Of a stretch of 64,000 bases of DNA, positions 1 through 8,184 are shown one piece after another. Under the pieces are notes generated by a model that saw only the letters and a list, made by a program, of their open reading frames with translations, had not been told where the DNA came from and ran no database searches. A program made the position numbers and the translations under genes. The stretch's first letter is position 1. The number at the start of each line of letters is the position of its first letter. Source of the DNA: Roseimicrobium sp. ORNL1 (GTDB taxonomy: Bacteria > Verrucomicrobiota > Verrucomicrobiia > Verrucomicrobiales > Verrucomicrobiaceae). The stretch is taken from positions 7,378,001-7,442,000 of the forward strand of contig NZ_CP049143.1 in NCBI RefSeq assembly GCF_011044495.1, written 5' to 3'.

Positions 1-160
1 TCTCCGCGGTCGGGAGCTTCACTGGCATATGCGTTTCCTTCTTCTCCTTCTTCTTCCACGTGGTGGTGACCACGATGAACAGCAGCACGATCACAAGAAT
101 ATCCACCAGCGCCACGATGGGGATCACGGGCGAGGAGCGGCGGCGGCGGCGAAGATTCAC
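1..160 (-). CDS. exbD: ExbD/TolR biopolymer transport protein, 3' part outside window
   Basis: This is the start of an ExbD/TolR-type subunit, which works with ExbB to couple the proton gradient to TonB. The visible 53 residues have a basic cytoplasmic head (RRRRRSSPVIPIV), then the single membrane helix with the family's membrane aspartate (ALVDILVIVLLFIVVTT), then the start of the periplasmic domain. The gene runs off the left window edge. A GTG at 160 is the first plausible start codon in frame. The frame is open further upstream, so the real start may overlap the end of exbB. It follows exbB by about 38 bases on the same strand and is surely in its operon. Function is inferred from the transmembrane motif and the neighbours. 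Confidence 0.85.
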   Translation of the reverse strand, partial: MNLRRRRRSSPVIPIVALVDILVIVLLFIVVTTTWKKKEKKETHMPVKLPTAE

Positions 161-198
161 AGGCGGTGCAGGTGCGGTGCGCAGGATTCGGTTCGAGA

Positions 199-897
199 CT
201 AGCGGAACATCGCACGCTTCACTTCGAAGTGACGGTGGAAGTCATGGATGGCGTTGCGCAGGATGAGCTCCATGCGCACGGAGATGGCGTCCAGCTTGCG
301 GCTGAAGTAGCCGTGCGCAATCACCGTGGGAATGGCGACGAGCAGGCCGGCAATCGTGCTGTGCAGCGCCTCGGCAATACCCCGGGCGACCATCGCCGTG
401 TCACCGTCCGCGCCCTCGGCGCCACTGCCGCCGAAGGAGCCGAACACCGTCACCAGACCCACCACCGCGCCCAGCAGGCCGAGCAGCGGAGCGATGGTCA
501 CGATGACTTCGAGAATGGGGATGCCCTCCTCCAGCTTGTGCAGGATGCCGCGCGCGGCGGTCTCGCAGGCTTCGTTGTTCTCCTCGCGCGTCTCATGCTT
601 GCCGGAGATGGCGATGATGCCGAGCTGTGCCGCCACACTGCCATCCTCCTCCAGGATGTGCTGCAGCGGGGAGATGTCCCCCGTGGAAGCGTAGTTTTCG
701 ATCTTCTTGATCTCCTCCACGATGTTCGGGGGGAAGAGCATCCGATCGCGGAGCTGCAGCGCCTTGATGATGATGATGGTCACACTGGCCAGGGAGCACA
801 GGGCAATGAGGATCATCACCTCGCCACCTCCGCGTGCGAAGTTCCAGACGGTGTCGATGCCGCTGCTGACGGAGGCGAGAAGTTCGAGATCGGGCAT
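199..897 (-). CDS. exbB: MotA/TolQ/ExbB proton channel family protein
   Basis: This is an inner-membrane proton channel subunit that energises TonB. The protein has 232 residues, the usual size. It has three predicted membrane helices at about residues 27-46, 127-152 and 178-198. The last two carry the family signature: a Gly-rich LLGLLGAVVGLVTVF segment, then GIAEALHSTIAGLLVAIP with its conserved small and hydroxyl residues. The long loop between helices 1 and 2 is cytoplasmic. The gene starts 17 bases after the tonB-like gene and is followed by exbD, giving the order tonB-exbB-exbD. The family assignment is firm. The transported ligands cannot be told because no TonB-dependent receptor lies in the window. 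Confidence 0.93.
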   Translation of the reverse strand: MPDLELLASVSSGIDTVWNFARGGGEVMILIALCSLASVTIIIIKALQLRDRMLFPPNIVEEIKKIENYASTGDISPLQHILEEDGSVAAQLGIIAISGKHETREENNEACETAARGILHKLEEGIPILEVIVTIAPLLGLLGAVVGLVTVFGSFGGSGAEGADGDTAMVARGIAEALHSTIAGLLVAIPTVIAHGYFSRKLDAISVRMELILRNAIHDFHRHFEVKRAMFR

Positions 898-914
898 GGT
901 TCAGATCGGGCAGT

Positions 915-2270
915 CTATTTCGGAGTGATGACAATGTTGTAGATCATCTCCATCCGCTTTTCGAGTCGGCCCTTGTTGAGCTTGGGCACAAAGTCGGCGG
1001 GAAGTGGAGGAATCTCAGCCTTCAGGATGGCTTCAATCGTAAAGTCGGCCAAAAGTGGACTGGCCTTGTCTTCGAGAATCTCAAGGTCCTCGATTTTTCC
1101 CTGCTCGTTGACGTAAAACCGCAGGCTCATGTGGCCGGATTGGACAGCGTCCCTCCGAAGGTTGTAATACTCGTGCCACTTCTTCTCAATGGCACTGGTC
1201 ACGAGCCGCTGGTAGCGACCGGAAGGAGTCGCTGCCGCAGCGACGGCGTCTTCTTCACCCACATTGCTGATGGACCCTTTCACCTTGCCGCGATGCGTCT
1301 CTGGCTGGAAGGCGTTCTCCTCAGGCTTCGGGGTGTTCTTGACTGGCTCCGCCACCGGGACGGCCTTGGGAATGGGCACCTCCTCGGCAGCCTCACGCAT
1401 GAGGGGTGGCTTCACCGGTTCGGGCGGGGGCAGGGTCTTCGGAGGCTCGGGCTCAGGCTTGGGAGGTTCCGGTTTAGGCGGCTCCTGCATGAGCTTCTGG
1501 TCCAGCTCCTTCATCATGGTTTCCGCCGGGGAGTCTTCCTTCTTCGCAATCTCGGGCGGCGCAGGGGCCTCTTCCTTCATTGCCTCCTTGGGCTTTTCCT
1601 CGGTCACCGGCGGTGGGGGCGGAGGCGGAGTGGCCTTTACCACGGGAGCAGGGGGTGCAGGTTCCGGCTTGGGCTCTGGCTTGACTTCAGGCTTCGGCTC
1701 CGGCTTTGGCTCAGGCTTGGGAGCGGGTGGAGTCTCGGCCACCTTGGGAGGAGTCGGTGGCGGAGTGGGTTTCACCGGGGGAGCCGCGGGAGCGGAGTCA
1801 TCCTTCGTCTCACCGGCCTTGAAGGTGCGATCCGCGAGCTCCTTGGTCACGCGATCCATCTTCCCATCCATGGAGGGCATCGCAGGGCCATCTGGAGAAG
1901 AGGCAGCATTCCCCCGCGTCATGGCCACCGTGTTCCGGTCCGATTCAAAATCCGCGTTCTTGGGCGCCTCTGCCACCGCAGTGTTCTGCGTAGTGCGGAT
2001 GTAGGACTCCGTCTTCTTCTCCGGCTCAGGCGGAGGTGGCGGCGCAACCGGCTTGGTCACATCCAGATTCGGCGGGTCAGGGAAAAGCACCACCACATCC
2101 GGCAGCTCGGCCTCTTCCTTCTTCGGCATCGTCATCATCCGGTGGAAGGACGACACCCCAATCCACACCGCGAACGCCAGAGCAAGCACCACGTGCACCG
2201 CCAGCGAACCGACGATGGCGTACGTGATGGTCCGGGACTCAGCGTGCGTCATGAAAAAGGAGGAATACAT
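915..2270 (-). CDS. TonB-like energy transducer, proline-rich
   Basis: This is a 451-residue TonB-family protein that would reach across the periplasm to outer-membrane receptors. It has a short cytoplasmic head, one membrane helix (about residues 17-38), then about 230 residues dominated by Pro, Glu and Lys with PKPEPKPEP-type repeats. It ends in a C-terminal globular domain (about 365-451) with the TonB pattern of an upstream helix, MSLRFYVNEQGKIEDLEIL, and a final helix/strand. The Pro-rich spacer is much longer than in E. coli TonB, which has 239 residues in all. Codon 7 is a second ATG (2252) and may be the true start; neither has a clear ribosome binding site. First gene of the tonB-exbB-exbD operon, divergent from the epimerase gene at 2398. 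Confidence 0.85.
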   Translation of the reverse strand: MYSSFFMTHAESRTITYAIVGSLAVHVVLALAFAVWIGVSSFHRMMTMPKKEEAELPDVVVLFPDPPNLDVTKPVAPPPPPEPEKKTESYIRTTQNTAVAEAPKNADFESDRNTVAMTRGNAASSPDGPAMPSMDGKMDRVTKELADRTFKAGETKDDSAPAAPPVKPTPPPTPPKVAETPPAPKPEPKPEPKPEVKPEPKPEPAPPAPVVKATPPPPPPPVTEEKPKEAMKEEAPAPPEIAKKEDSPAETMMKELDQKLMQEPPKPEPPKPEPEPPKTLPPPEPVKPPLMREAAEEVPIPKAVPVAEPVKNTPKPEENAFQPETHRGKVKGSISNVGEEDAVAAAATPSGRYQRLVTSAIEKKWHEYYNLRRDAVQSGHMSLRFYVNEQGKIEDLEILEDKASPLLADFTIEAILKAEIPPLPADFVPKLNKGRLEKRMEMIYNIVITPK

Positions 2271-2397
2271 ACCATGCCAGCTGGCTCCAAAGTCGCAAGT
2301 GCCGCGCCTGCCCGGTTTGCTGCCTCTTGCGGAATACCTATTGCAGCGTTCTCGATGTGGCTATGATCCCGGGCAAATCCGCCCCCCCAAGCGATCC

Positions 2398-2907
2398 ATG
2401 AAGACACCGCTGAAAGATCCCCAGAGCGTGACCCCAGATGGCGAAAGAGTGGCCCCTCTCATCGAGGGAGTTCGGATTCGCCGCGCCGTGACCCATCCAG
2501 ATGAACGAGGCACCGTGTGTGAACTCTTCAACCCCGCCTGGGGTTTCCACGCCGATCCGCTGGTCTACGTATATCAGGTCACCATCCGCCCCGGCCAGGT
2601 CAAGGGCTGGGTGGTGCATCGCATTCAGGATGACCGACTCTTCCTCAGCCAGGGCACCATGAAGGCCGTGCTCTTCGATGACCGTGAAGGCTCCCCCACG
2701 CGTGGGCAGGTGAACGAGCTGTTCCTGGACCACCACAATCGCGGGCTGCTCGTCATTCCTGCCGGGGTCTACCACGCCATTCAGAATGTGGGTGCGGATG
2801 ACCTGTTCTTCATCAACATGCCCACCCGGGCGTACGACCACGCCAATCCCGACAAGTACCGGCTTCCCCTCGTTAATGACCTCATCCCGTACCGGTTCCA
2901 GTCGTAG
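2398..2907 (+). CDS. dTDP-4-dehydrorhamnose 3,5-epimerase-like cupin
   Basis: This is a 169-residue cupin of the RmlC/dTDP-sugar 3,5-epimerase superfamily. These enzymes epimerise nucleotide-linked deoxyketosugars for surface polysaccharide. Visible family features are the early DERGTVCELF segment, RPGQVKGWVVHRIQDDRLF (the sheet carrying the active-site His region), GTMKAVLFDDREGS, and the later PAGVYHAIQNVGADD strand. The start at 2398 gives the expected length; the frame extends upstream, but that stretch is not protein-like. It lies 5 bases before a family 2 glycosyltransferase, so the two are probably co-transcribed and act in glycan synthesis. Exact substrate is unknown. It could also be a non-catalytic WxcM-like relative. 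Confidence 0.8.
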   Translation: MKTPLKDPQSVTPDGERVAPLIEGVRIRRAVTHPDERGTVCELFNPAWGFHADPLVYVYQVTIRPGQVKGWVVHRIQDDRLFLSQGTMKAVLFDDREGSPTRGQVNELFLDHHNRGLLVIPAGVYHAIQNVGADDLFFINMPTRAYDHANPDKYRLPLVNDLIPYRFQS

Positions 2908-2912
2908 ATGAG

Positions 2913-4220
2913 ATGACCACGACCCCACGCGTCAGCGTCATCATCGCCACGTACAACTGGAGCAGCGTGCTCCGGTACTCGATGGAGTCCGTGCTGGCGC
3001 AGACATTCACCGATTTCGAACTGCTGGTCGTGGGTGATGGCTGCACGGACGACAGTGCCCAAGTCGCCGCATCCTTTGGGGACAGCCGCATCCGCTGGCA
3101 CAACCTCCCAGAAAACTCCGGCAACCAGTCCGCGCCGAATAACGAGGGTCTGCGCCTCGCCCGCGGCGAGTATGCCGCCTACCTCGGCCACGATGACATC
3201 TGGCATCCGCAGCATCTGGCCCTGCTGGTGCGTGCTCTGGAGGAGACCGGCGCGGACTTCGCCTATACCTGGCTGCAAATGCTCGGCCCCGAGGCACCGG
3301 GCCGGGAGCGCGTACGCCTCCTCACCGGCGTGGCTCCCGGAGGCGCGCATGACCCCAGCATGGCCATCCCGCCCTCTTCCGTGATGCATCGCCGGGACGC
3401 CGGACTCGCCATCGGCGGCTGGAAGGACTACCGCACGATCCAGTTGCCGCCCGACTCCGAATTCATCTACCGCGCGAGTCAACAGGGCATGCGCTTCACC
3501 TCCGTACCGGAGCTCACCGTTTTCAAATTCAATGCTTCCTGGAGGAAAAACTCCTACGTGGAGCGGCCCAGCCACGAACAGCGGGAGTGCCTCCGCCGCA
3601 TGCGCGAGGAGCCGGACTTCCGCGCGACGGAGCTGCAGGCCATCATCGCAGGCATGATTCGTCAGCACCCGGAGGGCGTGCCACGCATCCAGCTCTCCGA
3701 AGATGTGCCGCCGGGCGAAATCGTGCGCCGCAACCGGCGGCTGCGGGGTCTGAAAGACGCTGGCTCGATCCCCTTGGAACCCAAACCCCTGCCCGCGCGG
3801 CTGGAGCTGGCCAGCCCCGAGGCAGACGCCTTCCTCGGCCATGGCTGGAGCGTGCCGGAATCCGGCTGGCGCTGGACGGACGGCTCCGAGGCGCTGATCG
3901 TCTTTGCCTCGGGCTCCCCGGAAAACAGTACGCTGCGGATGAGCCTGTATCCCCTTCTCATTCCGGGACGCGTGGACACACAGCTTGTCCGCGTGCTCAT
4001 GAACGGTCATGAGATCGCGACCTGGCATGTGGCCGGGGATTGCTGGCAGGAACACGTGGCCGCCGTCCCGCGAGAATGTCTGACACCGGTAAACACCCTC
4101 ACGCTCGAGCTGCCCGCCGCGGTATCTCCTCTTCAGCTTGGCCTCAGCGCTGATGCACGGGAGCTGGGAGTACGTGCAGCGTGGTTGGAGCTTCAGCCAG
4201 CCCCGGATAGTCCCAGCTGA
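2913..4220 (+). CDS. Family 2 glycosyltransferase
   Basis: This cytoplasmic GT-A glycosyltransferase transfers a sugar from a nucleotide sugar. The N-terminal 110 residues are typical: PRVSVIIATYNWSSVLRYSM, then VVGDGCTDDSA, then GEYAAYLGHDDIW, where the DD pair stands at the DxD metal/nucleotide position. The catalytic domain ends near residue 230. The last 150 residues (from about 285) form a separate beta-rich region (SPEADAFLGHGWSVPESGW onward) that looks like a carbohydrate-binding or accessory domain, which is not standard for GT2. Starts 5 bases after the epimerase stop codon. The acceptor is unknown. Confidence 0.87.
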   Translation: MTTTPRVSVIIATYNWSSVLRYSMESVLAQTFTDFELLVVGDGCTDDSAQVAASFGDSRIRWHNLPENSGNQSAPNNEGLRLARGEYAAYLGHDDIWHPQHLALLVRALEETGADFAYTWLQMLGPEAPGRERVRLLTGVAPGGAHDPSMAIPPSSVMHRRDAGLAIGGWKDYRTIQLPPDSEFIYRASQQGMRFTSVPELTVFKFNASWRKNSYVERPSHEQRECLRRMREEPDFRATELQAIIAGMIRQHPEGVPRIQLSEDVPPGEIVRRNRRLRGLKDAGSIPLEPKPLPARLELASPEADAFLGHGWSVPESGWRWTDGSEALIVFASGSPENSTLRMSLYPLLIPGRVDTQLVRVLMNGHEIATWHVAGDCWQEHVAAVPRECLTPVNTLTLELPAAVSPLQLGLSADARELGVRAAWLELQPAPDSPS

Positions 4221-4229
4221 GCAGACCCC

Positions 4230-5096
4230 TCACTCCCGCCGGCGTGAGAAGATCCCACTCGTGCGCGCGTGGTGGAAGATCCACTGCTGGGCATACCCGC
4301 GGTACGGGCCGAAATGGTCGTGCGCGAACTCCCGCAGCACCCGCGAGGTCACCTTGTCCTTCTCATCCGCGAAATACAGTTCCCGCAGCGCCCGCTCGAT
4401 CCACACATCGATGGGGAAGACGCCAAGCCGCCCATACGAGAACAGCAAAGTGCACTGCGCGATCTTCGGTCCCACACCGGGCAGCTCGCAGAGGCGCAGC
4501 AGGGCCTCCTCATCAGGCAGCGCGGCGACCGATTCCAGGTCGAACTCCCCGCTCGCGATGCGCGCCGCTGTCTGGTGCAGGAACCCGGCGCGGTAGCCCA
4601 GGGCACAGTTGCGCAACGCCTTCTCTCCTGCTTTCGCCAGTGCCGCCGGCGTGGGGTAGGCATGCAACTTCACGCCTTCCTTGGTGACGATCGTCTCGCC
4701 GTACCGTTCCCTCAGGGTCAGCGAGATCTGGCGGATATGCGCCACTTGCTTCATGGAGGATGTGATGAAGGTCGCCAGGCATTCCCACTTCGGCTGGCGC
4801 AGGATGCGGATGCCGGGAGCATACTTCAGCGCGCGCTTCAGATGCACATCCCCCTTCGGCAGTGTGCGGCGGATCTTCGTGAAATCATGATCCAGCGCCA
4901 GGTAGTGGGATACCAGAGTGTCCGTACCGGCCACAGCCTCCACGAAGTCCTGCTTCACCTGGCGCACCCGCACCGGCGTGTTGCCAATCAGCCCGTGGAA
5001 CGTGTCCCCTTCCCGGTGCCAGTGAAAGGCCTGCCCGCTCTCCAGCGTCGCCGCCAGTTCGAACCCGGGTGCAGCCAGCTTGATCCACTTTTCCAT
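4230..5096 (-). CDS. ogg: 8-oxoguanine DNA glycosylase (OGG1 family)
   Basis: This is a 288-residue helix-hairpin-helix DNA glycosylase that excises 8-oxoguanine and nicks the abasic site. The helix-hairpin-helix reads LCELPGVGPKIAQC (about 202-215). Lys211 is at the position of the catalytic lysine of human OGG1, and Asp230 in FPIDVWIERAL is at the conserved catalytic aspartate. The N-terminal part (ESGQAFHWHREGDTFHG) matches the OGG_N domain. In bacteria this eukaryote-like form is less common than MutM. It is convergent with the glycosyltransferase gene, 9 bases apart, and lies 13 bases downstream of the truncated haemoglobin on the same strand, so these two may share a transcript. Confidence 0.9.
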   Translation of the reverse strand: MEKWIKLAAPGFELAATLESGQAFHWHREGDTFHGLIGNTPVRVRQVKQDFVEAVAGTDTLVSHYLALDHDFTKIRRTLPKGDVHLKRALKYAPGIRILRQPKWECLATFITSSMKQVAHIRQISLTLRERYGETIVTKEGVKLHAYPTPAALAKAGEKALRNCALGYRAGFLHQTAARIASGEFDLESVAALPDEEALLRLCELPGVGPKIAQCTLLFSYGRLGVFPIDVWIERALRELYFADEKDKVTSRVLREFAHDHFGPYRGYAQQWIFHHARTSGIFSRRRE

Positions 5097-5109
5097 GCGC
5101 GTTGCGTCG

Positions 5110-5484
5110 TTACTCCTGCCGGTTTCTCATGAAGTCCGCAAGCTGGGCAAAGAACTCGCGCAGCACGGCCGCCTCTTCTTCCGGCACGCCCGTTTCCTGA
5201 ATGGCGCCTTCCATGAGTTCCATCCAGCGGTCCCGCTCCTTCACCCCGATGCTGAAGGGCATATGCCTGCCACGCAGCCTCGGATGCCCGCGCTCCTGGA
5301 TGTAGCGATCCGGACCGCCGAAGCGGTAGATGAAAAAGTCACGCAGGCGCTTCTCTGAGCCCTCCCAATCATCCGGCGGGTACAGCGGGCCGATGACATC
5401 GTCCGTGCGCACACGCCGATAGAAGGCCGCCACCAAACGTGTCAGGCCATCTTCACCGAGTCGCGCATAAATCTGATCTACCAT
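5110..5484 (-). CDS. Group II truncated haemoglobin
   Basis: This is a 124-residue 2-over-2 globin that binds haem and probably handles O2, NO or peroxide. Group II features are visible: FYRRVRTDD with the B10 Tyr (Tyr22), IGPLYPPDDW, and the proximal-histidine segment GHPRLRGRHMPFSIG (His74) followed by RDRW, which has the group II Trp at G8. Full length for the family. It starts 13 bases upstream of the OGG1-type glycosylase gene on the same strand. A link between oxygen or nitrosative stress and oxidative DNA repair is a reasonable inference from the pairing only. Confidence 0.92.
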   Translation of the reverse strand: MVDQIYARLGEDGLTRLVAAFYRRVRTDDVIGPLYPPDDWEGSEKRLRDFFIYRFGGPDRYIQERGHPRLRGRHMPFSIGVKERDRWMELMEGAIQETGVPEEEAAVLREFFAQLADFMRNRQE

Positions 5485-5553
5485 GCATCAGTCTACCAGC
5501 CTCACGAGTGACCGCAACGGGATGGGCAGTACCGCACCGCATTCGCTTTCCCA

Positions 5554-7176
5554 TTGCCAGATGCGCAGATGCCGCAAGAGTGTTGTGTGACCCGCGCACT
5601 CCGCATCGCCCTCGCCCTGCCGTTGACCCTTCTGCTGAGCGCCTGTGGCGAGACCCAGAAGCGGGCGGACCTGGTCTTCGTGAACAGCGCGGAAATCGAA
5701 ACCCCGGATCCCGCGAAGGCCACGGACCAGGTGAGCATGCGCATCAGCGAGTCCCTGTTCGAAGGCCTGTGCCGCAACACCGCCGGTGTGCCCGAGCCCG
5801 CCGTCGCCGAGCGCTGGGACGTGAGCGAAGACAAGAAGCACTATGTGTTTCATCTCCGCAAAGATGCCGTGTGGAGCAATGGCGACCCGGTGACCGCGCA
5901 TGACTTTGTGTGGTCCTGGCAGCGCGCGCTCGATCCGAAAACCGCCTCCGACTACGCCCCGCAGCTCTACCCGCTGGTGAATGCCCGGGCCTTCAACGAA
6001 GGCAAGATCACTGACTTCTCCCAGGTTGGCGTGAAGGCGGTGGATGACCGCACGCTGGAGTGCGTGCTGGAGAATCCCATCCCCTACTGGATTGACCTGT
6101 GCGCCTTCCTCACACTCGCACCCGTACACCGGCCCACCGTGGAGAAGTACGGCGACTCATGGATCAAAGTCGGCAAGATCATCGGCAACGGCCCCTACGT
6201 GATGGACAAGTGGCTCATCGACGAAAAGATCCGCCTCGTCAAAAGCCACAACTACTGGGACCGCGACAACGTGCGGATGGGCACGGTAGATGTGCTGCCC
6301 ATCAGCGAGGCGAACACGGCGCTGAACTACTTCCTCACCGGTCAGGCGGATCTGCTGATGGACAAAGGCATGGTGCCGCTCTCGCTGGTGCCCAAGCTCA
6401 AAAAGCAGGACTTCTTCCACACTGGCCCCTTCCTCGGCACCTGGTTCATCCGCGTGAATACCACGAAGCCGCACTTCCGGGATCCGCGTGTGCGGCTCGC
6501 CTTCGCCTACGCAGTGGATCGCAAACGCATCGTGGAGAAGATCACGCAACTCGGTGAGCCCATCGCCTTTTCCCTCACGCCTCCAGGCACCGGCCAGAAC
6601 TACCAGCCCCCGCCCGGCCCCGAATACAATCCAGAGAAGGCCAAAGCACTCATGGCCGAGGCTGGCTACCCCGGTGGCCGTGGCTTCCCACGCGTAGAAT
6701 ACCTGCACCTGCCGCTCCCGATTGAGCGCAACATCGCGGTGGAACTGCAATCCATGTGGCAGGAGACCCTGGGAGTCACCGTCAACCTCGACAAGAAGGA
6801 GCAGAAGATCTGGCTGAGTGCCATGCGCGAACTCAGCTACGACCTCTGCCGCTCCAGCTGGGTGGGTGATTACAATGATCCCAACACGTTCCTGGAGATG
6901 TTCACCATCGGCAACGGCAACAACCGCACCGGCTGGGAAAGCCCCCCGTACGATGCCTTCATCGCCGCTGCGGCAGCCGAGGGCAACCCCGTGAAGCGTC
7001 ACGAGATTTTCAATAATGCGGAAAAACTATTGATCAGTGATCAGGCGCCCATCATTCCCGTCTACCACTACGTGGGCGTGCAGTTCCGCCGCGAGAACCT
7101 CCGGGGTGTGAAAGCCAACCTCATCGACAACCACCCCTTCCGCGCGATGTATTGGGATCCGCTGCCGCAGCGGTGA
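5554..7176 (+). CDS. oppA: Oligopeptide ABC transporter substrate-binding lipoprotein (OppA-like, SBP family 5)
   Basis: This is a 540-residue extracytoplasmic solute-binding protein of family 5, which delivers peptides to an ABC permease. The N-terminus is a lipoprotein signal ending in LLLSAC, so the mature protein is lipid-anchored. Family landmarks follow in order: SLFEGLCRN, HYVFHLRKDAVWSNGDPVTAHDFVWSWQ split by gaps, then FRDPRVRLAFAYAVDRKRIV. The closing region IPVYHYVGVQFRRENLRGV is also typical of OppA. Start is uncertain: ATG at 5554 or 5569, or a GTG at 5587 that would give a more ordinary signal peptide. No permease or ATPase gene is adjacent. Confidence 0.9.
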   Translation: MPDAQMPQECCVTRALRIALALPLTLLLSACGETQKRADLVFVNSAEIETPDPAKATDQVSMRISESLFEGLCRNTAGVPEPAVAERWDVSEDKKHYVFHLRKDAVWSNGDPVTAHDFVWSWQRALDPKTASDYAPQLYPLVNARAFNEGKITDFSQVGVKAVDDRTLECVLENPIPYWIDLCAFLTLAPVHRPTVEKYGDSWIKVGKIIGNGPYVMDKWLIDEKIRLVKSHNYWDRDNVRMGTVDVLPISEANTALNYFLTGQADLLMDKGMVPLSLVPKLKKQDFFHTGPFLGTWFIRVNTTKPHFRDPRVRLAFAYAVDRKRIVEKITQLGEPIAFSLTPPGTGQNYQPPPGPEYNPEKAKALMAEAGYPGGRGFPRVEYLHLPLPIERNIAVELQSMWQETLGVTVNLDKKEQKIWLSAMRELSYDLCRSSWVGDYNDPNTFLEMFTIGNGNNRTGWESPPYDAFIAAAAAEGNPVKRHEIFNNAEKLLISDQAPIIPVYHYVGVQFRRENLRGVKANLIDNHPFRAMYWDPLPQR

Positions 7177-7570
7177 AGGGGGGAGCGTGCTATAGGCTCG
7201 AGTTGCAGATGGAGAACTGCGTCCGCATCGAACAACGACGCTGGTTCGCTTTCATCTGGCATGTGGAAGGAGCGCTTTGCGTCGTGGAGTGCGTGTGGCA
7301 AGCGTTAGCGCGACACCGCTTTGAACGGAGAGGGTGGGCATCATGGAGCACAATCACTTTCCAATTCCCAAGAGGCACCCCAACTCGGAAACTTCGGACG
7401 CTGGATTCCGCCGAAATTCTCCAGAACATCAGAACGAGATTCCAAAAGGCCAATGACTCGGGCAGCTGAATAACTTAGTCGAAGTTGCTGCCTGAAAGGC
7501 TGCGGGAGCCCAGCCCAGGGTTAGGGAGCTTCATGCGACCGACACACTGGGTGGTGTATCAGAATGTATT
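7177..7570. other. Non-coding region downstream of oppA
   Basis: I see no convincing gene between the oppA stop and the first clear inverted repeat. Short reading frames exist on both strands, but none has recognisable protein content. A stretch at about 7270-7325 (GTGGCAAGCGTTAGCGCGAC and surroundings) is palindrome-rich and looks like another dispersed repeat, but no second copy was seen in this window. Confidence 0.5.
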
Positions 7571-7656
7571 CGACCCTGAAGGGGTCGCAGAGTTGTTGCA
7601 TCGCCAGTATGGCATTGCAGACCATGGCGGCACTCTCCCTGACCCCTTCAGGGTCG
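7571..7656. repeat. Inverted pair of 16-bp palindrome-like arms
   Basis: The 16 bases at 7571-7586 (CGACCCTGAAGGGGTC) return as an exact reverse complement at 7641-7656, with 54 bases between. Each arm can itself fold (GACCC/GGGTC). This is a REP-doublet (REPIN-like) layout. It lies 55 bases from the next, unrelated inverted pair. Confidence 0.8.
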
Positions 7657-7712
7657 GATGATTTTTTTGGATGCCGTCCCTGATTCGACCTGCATGGCGA
7701 ACTGGAATTTGC

Positions 7713-7970
7713 TCCCGGAGGGAGCGCGGATGGTAGCCGGTCGGTGGAGAGAGCCTCAGCGACCGCAACCACCGGATCTATGGCGAAAACATGGTGGCGT
7801 CCCGGAGGGCACGCCGGAAGGTGTGCCAAGGCGATAGCACCTGCCTTTACCCAGCGACCCACCTCCGCCGTCCCATCCGGGACGGAGCATCTCTTTGACG
7901 ACGTAATCCGGTGGTTGCGGTCGTCTAGACTCCCTCCACCGACCGGCTACCATCCACTGTCCCTCCGGGA
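7713..7970. repeat. Large inverted repeat with ~66-bp arms
   Basis: Bases 7713-7778 match the reverse complement of 7905-7970 at about 57 of 66 positions by eye. The common core contains GGTAGCCGGTCGGTGGAG and GACCGCAACCACCGGAT. The 126-base centre has further small palindromes, such as GTCCCATCCGGGAC near 7870. No open frame or transposase gene is inside, so this is a non-autonomous, MITE-like or REPIN-like element. Arm tips carry TCCCGGAGGGA-type palindromes. Confidence 0.85.
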
Positions 7971-8077
7971 CAAAGCATCCATGACAACCGAAGTCAGCGC
8001 TTATGGGCACTCCTTCCCCCATTTTCACCGGTGCATCTTCAAGGACTTCTTTATCAGCCTTCGTCTGGGGAACTCAT

Positions 8078-8130
8078 GTCCCCCTGTAGAAACGGAAAAG
8101 GGGACAGGAGTGCCCCCGATCCTTGGAAGG
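8078..8130. repeat. Palindromic repeat unit, GGGGACAGGA(A/G)TG family
   Basis: Contains TGTCCCC followed after about 15 bases by GGGGACAGGAGTGCCCCCGA and ATCCTTGGAAG. The second part belongs to the same family as units at 27837-27926 and 37806-37886, which have GCAGGAATGCCCCC or GGGGACATTCCTGTCCCC cores. It is a single diverged unit just downstream of the STAS gene end. Confidence 0.6.
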
Positions 8131-8184
8131 CGTATGCGCCTTCAGAGCAGCAGCCTCCATCGGCCACTTCACTCACATTCACAC

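Noticed and set aside
1131-2366. Arg/Leu/Gly-rich open frame of 411 codons opposite tonB
   Set aside because: Antisense of the Pro/Glu/Lys repeats of TonB; composition is an artefact.
7152-7560. Short frames downstream of oppA as genes
   Set aside because: They overlap the oppA end or palindrome-rich DNA, have no start signals and no protein-like content.
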